Shown: positions 56,379 to 64,000 of the stretch, piece after piece
Layout: every line of letters starts with the position of its first letter
How positions within the stretch are numbered: position 1 is the stretch's first letter
From: Pararhizobium sp. IMCC3301
Lineage (GTDB): Bacteria; Pseudomonadota; Alphaproteobacteria; Rhizobiales; GCA-2746425
Direction of reading: 5' to 3'
Length of the DNA stretch: 64,000 nucleotides
Assembly (NCBI RefSeq): GCF_030758315.1
Contig: NZ_CP132336.1
Coordinates: 1,364,001-1,428,000, forward strand
The notes under the pieces: model-generated
Databases searched by the model: none
Told to the model about the DNA's origin: nothing
What the model saw: the letters and a program-made list of their open reading frames with translations, nothing else
Translations under genes and position numbers: made by a program

Positions 56379-58247
56379 TTATATCCTCAAGACCGCGGCC
56401 AGCAGTTCCTGAACCACCTGCATGACACGGGCATTTGCTGCATAGGACGTCTGCAATTCGACCAGTCGGGCCATCTCGGCATCAATTGAGACTTCGGTTC
56501 CCTCTGCGAAACGGTTTTCCAGAATATTGACGACGCTGCGCTGGCTGTTCGCATTGCTCGTAGCCTGCGCAGCCTCAGCACCACGAACCGAAATGATCTG
56601 ATTGACGAATGATCCAAGCGTTCCGGTGAACGGCGCGGAGGTAGTGCCTATACCGCCATCAGCGGTAAAGGAATTTACAGAACTGGTGAGCGCATCGAAC
56701 ATAAACAGCGGGCGCGTGGAATCGCCATCCAGCGTCGCCGGGCTGGTGTCATAGACGACAAGCCGTGAATTGTCTTCGATCAGGTTTGCGTTCACCGTGA
56801 TGCGGCTTGCAAATCCGGTAAATTGCACTCTCCCGTCAACGGAATTGGAGAAGGGTTTGCCCCCGCTGTCAACAAAGAACGGCAGCGCTACCCCTTCACC
56901 GGTCAGGGATGCAGTACTGATTTCAGCATTAACGCTGACAATATCAACCGCATTAACCACGCCGTCATCAAGTATTCTGATGGTATTGCCACCCTCATCG
57001 GAAACCTGAAACCGGCCTCCGAGCACCGATTGCATCTGCGCTGCGACAGACCCCATGCCACCAGAAAAATCCAGCCCGACAACGCTGTCATCAGTTCGTC
57101 CGGTGAAACTGCCGGACAGGGGCAGAGACGCGGGGTCATCGACCCGCACAAAGCTCACCGTACTGGTCTTGCCGCTGGTAGCATCAGTGTAGCTGAAGCT
57201 TGCGACATTTCCCGGCTGCAGCCCACTCAGGTCCAGATCGAATCCGGCTTGTGTTCCCGATGTGACTGCGTTCCCCGGCTCGCTGCGGTTGCCCATCGCC
57301 GAAGCCATCGCCGATGCAAACTGATCCAGTTGTGCCTGTGCTTCGACCAGAATACCATCTCTGAGATCGCGTGCGGCGGCAATCGCGCCACCGCGCAGCA
57401 GGCCCGGCTGCAACAGATCCACCTTGGATCCGCTGATGCTGGTCATGCTGATTGTGCCAACGCTGCGTTCATCCGGATTGATGCTGTATCCGGCCTGCGG
57501 CGTCATCTGGCTGCGTCCGTCAAATTCCAGGACAACAGGTATACCGTCAAACAGGCTGGCTCCTCCTGACGTGGTGATCCGCACGCCCCCCCGGTCATTT
57601 TCCGCAACGCGCACATCCATATAGTGCGACAACTGATCGATATAGATATCCCGCTGGTCCTGAAGATCCGCAGTGCCGCTCGCGCTGGTGGAGTTGGTCA
57701 GGATCTGGTCGTTGATGCGTTTGATATTCTGCAGTGCAGCGTTCATTTCATCCACACCATTGCGCATGAAAGTCTCATTTTCCTGGCGCATCGCCTGGAT
57801 ATCGGCACTCAGACTGTTGAGCTGGCTTGCAAGCACCCGGCCGGACGTCAGAGCCTCCGCCCGGGTCACATAGCTCTCCGGAGTTGTGGATAGTCCTTCC
57901 AACGCACCGGTAAAATTGCTCAACAGGGCATCAATCCCGTTGCTGCTGCCCGGTGTTCCCAGCAGTTCATCAAGCCGTGACTGGTAGGAACTGATCCGGT
58001 CTGCATATGTGCTGCTGGCACTTTGCGTGCGCAGCTGTGCCTGTATCGCCTCATCAAGAGAGCGCTGTATACGGGTCGATTCAAGGCCGATAACCCGGCC
58101 GTTCTGAACGATTGATGACTGATCAAGCGTCTTTGCGGTGTAGCCTGGTGTATCGGCATTGGCAACATTGGTTGCCGCAAGCTGAAGTCCGCGCTGATTC
58201 GCGTTCAGCCCGGAAAGGGCCATGGAAAGCGCTGACGACAGACCCAT
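56379..58247 (-). CDS. flgK: Flagellar hook-associated protein FlgK
   Basis: FlgK (HAP1) is the first hook-filament junction protein. The 622-residue protein starts MGLSSALSMALSGLNANQRGLQLAATNVANADTPG (residues 1-35; the ANTPGY-like rod/hook N-terminal motif) and ends with EMARLVELQTSYAANARVMQVVQELL, the usual C-terminal helix. The middle domain is larger than usual. It lies 55 bases after flgE. Confidence 0.95.
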   Translation of the reverse strand: MGLSSALSMALSGLNANQRGLQLAATNVANADTPGYTAKTLDQSSIVQNGRVIGLESTRIQRSLDEAIQAQLRTQSASSTYADRISSYQSRLDELLGTPGSSNGIDALLSNFTGALEGLSTTPESYVTRAEALTSGRVLASQLNSLSADIQAMRQENETFMRNGVDEMNAALQNIKRINDQILTNSTSASGTADLQDQRDIYIDQLSHYMDVRVAENDRGGVRITTSGGASLFDGIPVVLEFDGRSQMTPQAGYSINPDERSVGTISMTSISGSKVDLLQPGLLRGGAIAAARDLRDGILVEAQAQLDQFASAMASAMGNRSEPGNAVTSGTQAGFDLDLSGLQPGNVASFSYTDATSGKTSTVSFVRVDDPASLPLSGSFTGRTDDSVVGLDFSGGMGSVAAQMQSVLGGRFQVSDEGGNTIRILDDGVVNAVDIVSVNAEISTASLTGEGVALPFFVDSGGKPFSNSVDGRVQFTGFASRITVNANLIEDNSRLVVYDTSPATLDGDSTRPLFMFDALTSSVNSFTADGGIGTTSAPFTGTLGSFVNQIISVRGAEAAQATSNANSQRSVVNILENRFAEGTEVSIDAEMARLVELQTSYAANARVMQVVQELLAAVLRI

Positions 58248-58302
58248 TTCTATTGCCTCCTGATGGGGATCATGTCCACACCTTCACCGCTCCGATTTGT
58301 TG

Positions 58303-60303
58303 CTACCGCACCATATTCAGCGCTTCCTGAAGCATTTCATCCGCAGTTGAAACGATCCGGGAATTTGCCGAGTAGGCCTGTTGGGTGACAATCAGCTTGG
58401 AAAATTCATCAGCAATATCGGTGTTTGAATTTTCCACCGACTGGCCGACAATTGCGCCTGTCGAACCGAGTATCGCCTGACCGGATTCCGAAGTTGCCTC
58501 AAAGGCACCACCATCCAGCCGCAGCAGACCGTTATCCGCATTGAATGAGACCAGCGGGATATCCACAATATTGAGGCTGAGACCATTGGAATAATTCGCA
58601 ACAATTGTGCCGCCATCGGCCACCTGAACGCCAACCAGCTCGCCGGATGACAGGCCATCCTGTGAAAAATCATTGACCTGCACATTGCCGTTCGGATCAT
58701 CATACTGGGTCAGTCCGCCGACACCGTGAACCAGATTGATGTCGCCCAGGGTGTTGCCATCGACCACCAGGCCACTGAGTGTAATCTGGCTGATGATGGG
58801 ATCCAGAGTTCCGTTGGAACCGAATGTGTAGTCCTGGCCGATATTGCGCCACTGGGTCTCTGTCCCCGTGGCAGCCGGATTTTCCAGATAGAACATGTTC
58901 CAGGTTTCGGTTCCGCCATTATCCTTGCTGTCCACCTTTGCCCAGCGGAATTGCATATTCACCGGGGATCCGTTTTCATCAAATACGGTAATCGCCCCGC
59001 CACTGACCGAACTGCTGATAAAGGTAGAATTGTCATTGGCTACAACCACGCCGGCGGCCGGAAGATAATCACCGGCTGCAACGCCGAATTTACTCGCATT
59101 CGCTGTACCACCCACGGCCAGCGATGCTGTCGACGAAATTGCGACAATGGAAATATTCCCTGTCAAAGTGTCAACGCTTGCGGACACACCGGACAGGGCT
59201 GCAAGAGCGGAATTCAATTCGTCCAGCGTCGAGACTTCGCCGGGACCGGTTCCAAAAGTAATGGTTTGCGCCCCGGCCTGGGCAACTTCAACTGTCAGTG
59301 TCTGCCCCTGCGACACAGCATTTTGTGACAACAGGTTGGTGGCTCCTGTACTACCCGCCGTAAGGCCGAGTTCGTTGAGGATCGCCGTCGTCGACCCACT
59401 GCCGATATCAATGTTCGTATCCGCATCCGCCGAAGTAAGAACGAGTTCATCGGACGTGCCCAGGCTGGCCGTGATGCCTGTCGTGCCAGTGAGAAGATTG
59501 ATCGAGGCCTGCACGGTCGCGGCATCGTCGGTCGAATTGATGGTTATGCTGCTGCCGTTCAATTCCAGCGTGCCTCCGCTGGAAGACAGGGCCGAAATAT
59601 CCGTTGTGCCGGACGCGGCAGCCTGTGCATCTGGCGCCAGCAAGGCGCCGTTTCCGGTAACCGTGCTCGCCGCCGTTGAGGAGGCTCTCGGATCAGCGGA
59701 AAAATTGATCGGATTCAGCAATTCGCTGTTTGGAATATCCGCATTGGCATTGCCGGTCAGCGGAAAACTTGCAAGGTTGGCGCGGTACTCGATTTCCTGG
59801 GTGGCACGGGCCGGCAGGAAGTCGTTCGACAACTGGATGAGATCAGGCACGCTGCCGACCGGATTCCCGGTGGCTGGATCCAGTTCCAGCCCTTTCAGAT
59901 AGTAACCTGATCCATTGACCAGATATCCTTCTGCATCGATCGTAAAGTCTCCGCGCCGGGTATAGACATCAGTTCCTGAAAACAACGCTCTGTTGTCACT
60001 GGTGCTGACCTTTTCCTGAACCAGGAAATAACCATCGCCGGCGATTGCCATGTGAGTGTTGATCGAGGAGGCGGAAATATCGCCCTGCACCGTTGCCGTG
60101 GAGCGCGAAAACATCGAGACCGACCCGGCGGTTTGGTATTTCGGACTGTTTGAGCCACCAGTCACCAGATCGGAAAACGCCGTATCCTGACGTTTGAAGG
60201 CCGTGGTCTGGGAATTCGCAATATTTCCCGAAATATTTTCCAGCGCAAACGACTGTGCCCGCAAACCGCTTACCGCAGTATTCAAAGCCCCAAAAATACC
60301 CAT
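58303..60303 (-). CDS. flgE: Flagellar hook protein FlgE with an inserted repeat-like module
   Basis: FlgE builds the flexible hook. The 666-residue protein starts MGIFGALNTAVSGLRAQSF and NISGNIANSQTTAFKRQDT, and ends FSKLIVTQQAYSANSRIVSTADEMLQEALNMV, both typical. The FlgE domain regions (YFLVQEK, YTRRGDFTIDAEGYLVNGSGYYLKG, and FDENGSPVNMQF) flank an insertion of about 190 residues (about 215-405) that is homologous to the flagellin's variable module: NGALLAPDA, LELNGSSITI, TGTTGITASL, LTSADADTNIDIGSGS, TNLLSQ and TITFGTGPGEVSTLDELNSAL. It is larger than most FlgE (about 400-450). First gene of flgE-flgK-flgL. Confidence 0.94.
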   Translation of the reverse strand: MGIFGALNTAVSGLRAQSFALENISGNIANSQTTAFKRQDTAFSDLVTGGSNSPKYQTAGSVSMFSRSTATVQGDISASSINTHMAIAGDGYFLVQEKVSTSDNRALFSGTDVYTRRGDFTIDAEGYLVNGSGYYLKGLELDPATGNPVGSVPDLIQLSNDFLPARATQEIEYRANLASFPLTGNANADIPNSELLNPINFSADPRASSTAASTVTGNGALLAPDAQAAASGTTDISALSSSGGTLELNGSSITINSTDDAATVQASINLLTGTTGITASLGTSDELVLTSADADTNIDIGSGSTTAILNELGLTAGSTGATNLLSQNAVSQGQTLTVEVAQAGAQTITFGTGPGEVSTLDELNSALAALSGVSASVDTLTGNISIVAISSTASLAVGGTANASKFGVAAGDYLPAAGVVVANDNSTFISSSVSGGAITVFDENGSPVNMQFRWAKVDSKDNGGTETWNMFYLENPAATGTETQWRNIGQDYTFGSNGTLDPIISQITLSGLVVDGNTLGDINLVHGVGGLTQYDDPNGNVQVNDFSQDGLSSGELVGVQVADGGTIVANYSNGLSLNIVDIPLVSFNADNGLLRLDGGAFEATSESGQAILGSTGAIVGQSVENSNTDIADEFSKLIVTQQAYSANSRIVSTADEMLQEALNMVR

Positions 60304-60387
60304 GACAGTTCCTCTACTTTACCCAAATGGATGGCAGCCCTCCAACGAATGTCGAAGATGACAATCGGCTGCTGATCCTTTTTGTAT

Positions 60388-60500
60388 TTCAAGTGTCGTG
60401 CCAGTTTTTTAGTCTATTAAATCAATGCCTTAAATATACCCGGTCAATGAAACGGTAAAAATCACCCTGCAATTTTTGCGCACAGGCCTGCAATTTTTGC
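60388..60500 (-). promoter_or_regulatory. flgE upstream region: sigma-54-like element and direct repeats
   Basis: On the minus strand, TGGCAC-N5-TTGAA (60403 to 60388) matches the -24 half of the sigma-54 consensus exactly but has GA where -12 GC is expected. It lies 85 bases before the flgE ATG. Further upstream a 14-bp direct repeat CCTGCAATTTTTGC occurs at 60466-60479 and 60487-60500, 21 bases (two helical turns) apart, as enhancer-binding sites would. Sigma-54 control of hook genes is known in Caulobacter; here it is inferred. Confidence 0.5.
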
Positions 60501-60564
60501 CGCTTGCCCGGAGGCTGAAGCCAGTGGCTGCGGTCATTTGCATGAGGCTGCAGACCGCATCAGC

Positions 60565-61857
60565 TCACTTCGCACGGCGTTCCTGCCAGCGATCTTTCAG
60601 CTGCATTCCCCAATAAATCAATTGCGTTCCGGCCCGTCCGGCCGGGCCACCGCCCCAGCGCGCCTTGAACGGTTCAAACAACCGCCAGCGGTCATCGCCA
60701 TGGGTCAACGCAGCAGCAACCATATCGGCCCCCATGGCGGTCGTGCTGAGGCCATGACCGCCAAACGCAGTGCAGGACCACAGGCCAGGTTCCAACTCGC
60801 CGATAATCGGCATCTTGTGAACCGCATAACCCATCAGCCCTGACCAGGCGTGGCGAATTTCCAGATGCGACAATTGCGGATAAATCTCGACGATCTGGCG
60901 TTTCAGCAGTTCTGCCAACCGGTGCGGCTGGGATTGTTGCGTGGTGATGCGGCCGCCCCAAAGCAGGCAATCCTGTTCGATACGCCGATAATAATCGCTG
61001 GCCAGCCTTGTGTCGGATATGGCACCACGAAACCGGATTGCCTCATCAAGCGCTGCACCAAGCCCGACGCTGCTGACCACATAGGTTGCAACCGGCAGAA
61101 TGGCGCTGGCGAGCGGTCGATAGAGCGGTCCCAGATAGGCCGATCCGGTCAGCACCACCTGCTTTGCGGCAACGCTGCCCTGCGGCGTAGTAACCAGCCA
61201 GCCGGCACCGGATTTTTCCAGCTTAACTGCTGGCGTCTCTTCAAACAGGGTGACATCGCCTTGCGTCGCCAACAGCTGTTTCAGCCCCTGCGCATAGGCC
61301 AGCGGATCAATCGTGAACGTATCAGGATCAAACAATGCATGATGATAGGTATCACTGGTCAACTCTGCTGCAAGTTGTTCGCCAGAGAGCACAAAATATC
61401 GCCTGTCGTGAACCTTATTCATATACTCGGTCAGGCGTTGCAGCTGGTCCGGCGCGTTGTAGCGCAACACTTGCAGGCGGCCCTCGCCCTGAATGACGCC
61501 GTCCATCGCCGTCGCCCGTGCCCGTACGAACTCGGCACCCTTGACGCTTTCTGCATACAACGCCTTGGCATGATCCCTGCCAAGCTTCCGGTCCAGGACA
61601 CCCAGCGATTGGGCAAATCCCGGCGAGACAAATCCGCCATTGCGCCCGGACGCGCCCCAGCCGGCTTGCTCAGCTTCCACGAGGACGCAAGTTTGCCCCT
61701 GCTCGCCCAAGCGCAGCGCCAGAGTGAGGCCGGCAAGCCCTGCGCCAATAATGCAGGTGTCGCTCTCTATAGTCTCCTCCAAAGCCGGCAGCGGTACGGG
61801 CTTTGGCTGCAGACGCTCTGAATAATAGCTCACCGGATAAGTCATCGAATTAGCCAT
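60565..61857 (-). CDS. FAD-dependent amine oxidase (gamma-glutamylputrescine oxidase-like)
   Basis: The 430-residue protein is a DAO-family flavoenzyme. The FAD motif CIIGAGLAGLTLALRLGEQG is at residues 35-54, followed by GWGASGRNGGFVSPGF. Later motifs are GRLQVLRYN, DPDTFTIDPLAYAQGL and IRHAWSGLMGYAVHKMP, as in gamma-glutamylputrescine oxidases (PuuB) and related amine oxidases. Substrate is not certain. It is divergent from the membrane protein gene and stands without a putrescine pathway partner in the window. Confidence 0.85.
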   Translation of the reverse strand: MANSMTYPVSYYSERLQPKPVPLPALEETIESDTCIIGAGLAGLTLALRLGEQGQTCVLVEAEQAGWGASGRNGGFVSPGFAQSLGVLDRKLGRDHAKALYAESVKGAEFVRARATAMDGVIQGEGRLQVLRYNAPDQLQRLTEYMNKVHDRRYFVLSGEQLAAELTSDTYHHALFDPDTFTIDPLAYAQGLKQLLATQGDVTLFEETPAVKLEKSGAGWLVTTPQGSVAAKQVVLTGSAYLGPLYRPLASAILPVATYVVSSVGLGAALDEAIRFRGAISDTRLASDYYRRIEQDCLLWGGRITTQQSQPHRLAELLKRQIVEIYPQLSHLEIRHAWSGLMGYAVHKMPIIGELEPGLWSCTAFGGHGLSTTAMGADMVAAALTHGDDRWRLFEPFKARWGGGPAGRAGTQLIYWGMQLKDRWQERRAK

Positions 61858-61942
61858 GTTGCATAAAAATTAAGGACAACTCGCCACGAATTTGGCTTAA
61901 TCGCAAGGACGAATGGTAACGATCCGGTTTTGAGAGGCAATA

Positions 61943-63250
61943 ATGGCAAGAGCACTGCGCAATGGCGTAACGGCGCTGGAGGCAACGACGAAGGTCACAT
62001 TGGCCATTCTGGCGTTGGCCAGTGGTATCTACACCTATCTTGGTGTGCGCGGTTTGCTGGATGGCACGGCCAATCTGGTATTTTTCGGCGCGGTGATTTA
62101 TTCCGTTGCGGTCTCCGTTGGGATTTATGCCTTCTGGTCCTATCTTATTCGCTTTGCACCTCACCTGCGCACCTCCTCCGGGCGTGGCCTGCTGTTCGCG
62201 GCCATTGGCCTTGGCAGTGTCATGATCATCGCCATGTCATCCTGGCTGAATGCCGCCGCCCTTGCTGGCAGTGCAGCGCTGGAACAGCATCTGGCAGTAA
62301 CCATCGAGGATTACCAGCAGGATCTGACCGAGGCGCATAATAATGCGCTGGCGGCACAAAGCCTGTTACCGGATATCCAATTGGCGGCAGATCGATTTCA
62401 GCGTCTCTCGCGCGAGGAAGAGGCGTCAGGAGCGCTCACCGGCACATCCGGCTCCGGCACCGTGGTGCAGTTGCTGCGGCAGATGTCGACCCAGCTTGAG
62501 GGTCTTGCCAGAGAGATTGAAGCTTCCCGCACGCCGGTAAAACAATTGTTCGAGCAGGGCGGCGAGCAGCTCAACCGGATGCGCCGGCTGGTCTCGGCCG
62601 CCGGACCCATTGCCCCGCGCAGCGATGCCTTTTCGGAGGAAGTGGTTACGCTGACCGGTGTTATATCCGCGCTTCAGGAAACTTCGATTGCACCGGCGGT
62701 CAGACGAGCCGCTGACGATCTGACCCGCACCTTTATTGCGCCTGTGGCAGATGGCCGATCCCGTGATCTGGCCCTGCGCCAGAATGAGGTGGTGGACCGC
62801 GTGCAAAATGCGGTGGCCGGTCAGGGCGAAGCGCTGTCCCAGGCTGCCAACGAAATTCTGAGCCGCGAAACAGTCAAGCCCAAGCGCTTTGTGCCGCTCT
62901 CCGCACCCGAAGCAGTGCTGCGCTATGCCGGGGATTTCCTGCCCAGTTGGGCCGGTGCCATCTCGATCGATCTTTTGCCCGCCGTGTTGATTTTCATTCT
63001 GTGTATCGTCCACGCCGCAATTCGCCGCGAAGAAGACCCGGATGCGTTTGAAAATACCATGACCGCAGCGGATATGGTGCAGGCACTATCGCTGTATGAT
63101 CGTCTGCAGGATCACCGCCGCGATCGCCTGCGCTCTGAATTTGACCGTGATCGCAGCCGCGAAGACCCTGTCCCCGATGAGGTGCAGCCCGATGATCCAA
63201 AGATCGCGCAGATCAAGCCGATTGATGAACGCGGACCAAGGCGGCGCTGA
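61943..63250 (+). CDS. Multi-pass membrane protein of unknown function
   Basis: The 435-residue protein has three N-terminal hydrophobic segments (about 18-37, 45-67, 82-105), a large soluble domain (about 110-330) that looks helical (EHLAVTIEDYQQDLTEAHNN, LLRQMSTQLEGLAREIEAS), one more membrane segment (about 334-357), and a charged acidic/basic tail. I do not recognise the family, though similar proteins likely occur in Hyphomicrobiales. The next gene begins four bases after its stop and encodes an anchored ClpP-like protease, so the two may form a membrane complex. Function unknown. Confidence 0.72.
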   Translation: MARALRNGVTALEATTKVTLAILALASGIYTYLGVRGLLDGTANLVFFGAVIYSVAVSVGIYAFWSYLIRFAPHLRTSSGRGLLFAAIGLGSVMIIAMSSWLNAAALAGSAALEQHLAVTIEDYQQDLTEAHNNALAAQSLLPDIQLAADRFQRLSREEEASGALTGTSGSGTVVQLLRQMSTQLEGLAREIEASRTPVKQLFEQGGEQLNRMRRLVSAAGPIAPRSDAFSEEVVTLTGVISALQETSIAPAVRRAADDLTRTFIAPVADGRSRDLALRQNEVVDRVQNAVAGQGEALSQAANEILSRETVKPKRFVPLSAPEAVLRYAGDFLPSWAGAISIDLLPAVLIFILCIVHAAIRREEDPDAFENTMTAADMVQALSLYDRLQDHRRDRLRSEFDRDRSREDPVPDEVQPDDPKIAQIKPIDERGPRRR

Positions 63251-63253
63251 TTG

Positions 63254-64000
63254 ATGAGTTACACCGAGACAGACCCGGCCAGCGATGCGCACGTCAAAAC
63301 CGCGTCAGAACGGATTCAGGACGGTCTGCTCTGGCTTGTGTTTCTCGCCATGATCTCTGCTGCTGGCTATGTGCTGATGCTGGATTACCGCTACCTGCAA
63401 TATGAAGACCGCCTGGCCGGTATTGAAGACACGCGCGAACCAGTGCCGATGATGCCGGTCAGTCCCAGCGATCAGATCCGGCCCTATGTGCCCGGCTCGC
63501 GCCCGGTCGGGCCCAGCCGGGAGGCACCCGATCTCAGCCCGTTCGAAATTTCACCTGATATGCCGGAAAGAGAGCCGATGGTGTTCAGGCGCGATGGCAA
63601 TGGCGTTTTGCTGGCATTCGGCACCATTACGCCAGGCACGGCTGAAATCTTCGAACGCGCGCTGCTTGACCTCAAGGAGCCCGTCACGGAGATTGTGCTG
63701 CATTCCCCCGGTGGCTCGGTTCAGGATGCCCTGAGCATGGCGCGGCTGATCCGCGACAAGGAGTTGAACACACGAATTATTGCCAATGGCTATTGCGCCA
63801 GCTCATGCCCTCTGGTGTTTGCCGGCGGCGTAAAACGCGAAGCCCACGAAACCGCTTGGATTGGCGTGCACCAGGTCTATGCGCCGCCAAGCACCTTCGG
63901 CAGTATCCAGCAGGGCATGGATGATGCGCAGAGGATCAGCGCCCAGACCCAGCAGGCTCTGCTCGATTTCGGCGTCGATCCGGCGCTCTGGATCAAGGCC
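63254..64000 (+). CDS. Membrane-anchored ClpP-like serine protease, N-terminal part (runs off the right edge)
   Basis: This open frame of at least 249 residues has one membrane segment (about residues 25-42), a Pro-rich spacer, and a domain resembling ClpP-type and SppA-like serine proteases (COG3904). Key pieces are FGTITPGTAEIFERAL, VLHSPGGSVQDALSMARLIRD (the substrate-binding glycine loop), YCASSCPLVFAGG (the likely nucleophile is a Ser in ASSCP) and VHQVYAPP (probable catalytic His). The frame is still open at 64000, so the acidic member of the triad is not confirmed. It directly follows the membrane protein gene, suggesting a shared operon. Confidence 0.78.
   Translation, partial: MSYTETDPASDAHVKTASERIQDGLLWLVFLAMISAAGYVLMLDYRYLQYEDRLAGIEDTREPVPMMPVSPSDQIRPYVPGSRPVGPSREAPDLSPFEISPDMPEREPMVFRRDGNGVLLAFGTITPGTAEIFERALLDLKEPVTEIVLHSPGGSVQDALSMARLIRDKELNTRIIANGYCASSCPLVFAGGVKREAHETAWIGVHQVYAPPSTFGSIQQGMDDAQRISAQTQQALLDFGVDPALWIKA

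Overview
The window looks like a chromosomal segment of a motile alphaproteobacterium, most likely order Hyphomicrobiales (Rhizobiales). The evidence is gene content: CtrA and ChpT of the alphaproteobacterial cell-cycle phosphorelay, an EipA (DUF1134) envelope protein, a TrcR (DUF1013) regulator, the FlbT/FlaF flagellin regulators, an RpoH-type sigma factor and a serC leader of the type described in this order. I cannot name the genus from sequence alone. No rRNA, tRNA, CRISPR array, prophage or intact insertion sequence was seen. The region reads as mostly core genome with a few accessory or rearranged spots.

Layout. 1-5 kb: the 5' part of fliI, then ctrA behind a long upstream region with four GANTC sites, a CheA-like kinase that lacks its CheW-like domain and carries a receiver, and chpT. 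4.4-9.2 kb: an envelope/periplasm set (YHS-domain protein, EipA, a membrane-anchored coiled-coil protein, a di-heme peroxidase, a small membrane protein). 9.2-13.6 kb: an RluA-family pseudouridine synthase, rpoH, a HAD phosphatase, a Tat-exported metallo-hydrolase and a redoxin. 13.6-15.6 kb: a TPP-riboswitch-controlled thiXY-type precursor transporter with no ATPase gene beside it. 15.7-22 kb: an acidic/basic membrane protein, purA, an EamA exporter and a fatty-acid desaturase divergent from an XRE regulator. 22-26.8 kb: amtB-glnK and the serine pathway pair serC-serA behind an RNA leader. 26.8-32.1 kb: two small outer-membrane beta-barrel proteins, a second EamA exporter, glmM and a nucleoside hydrolase.

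32.6-44 kb is a long minus-strand block: ruvA-ruvB-ybgC-tolQ-tolR-tolA-tolB-pal-cpoB-tilS-ftsH. It is the classical ruv/tol-pal arrangement, interrupted between pal and cpoB by a 268-bp non-coding inverted-repeat element that looks like a MITE. glmM, the usual next gene after ftsH, is separated from it by an outer-membrane protein gene and a nucleoside hydrolase gene. 44-51.3 kb: quinone oxidoreductase, trcR, a lone ParA-like ATPase, an SDR enzyme, prpE and a TauE/SafE permease.

51.4-60.5 kb is a second flagellar cluster: a 704-residue flagellin with internal tandem repeats, flbT, flaF, and on the other strand flgE-flgK-flgL. The flagellin and the hook protein FlgE share a homologous inserted module, and the flgE upstream region has a sigma-54-like element with an upstream direct repeat. 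The window ends with a FAD oxidase and an adjacent pair made of a multi-pass membrane protein and a membrane-anchored ClpP-like protease that runs off the right edge.

The regulatory theme is cell-cycle control of envelope and flagellum: ctrA, chpT and trcR are present, GANTC sites cluster in front of ctrA, and a perfect CtrA box (TTAA-N7-TTAAC) lies between an outer-membrane protein gene and an exporter gene. All function calls come from recognising protein families by eye; no database search was possible.
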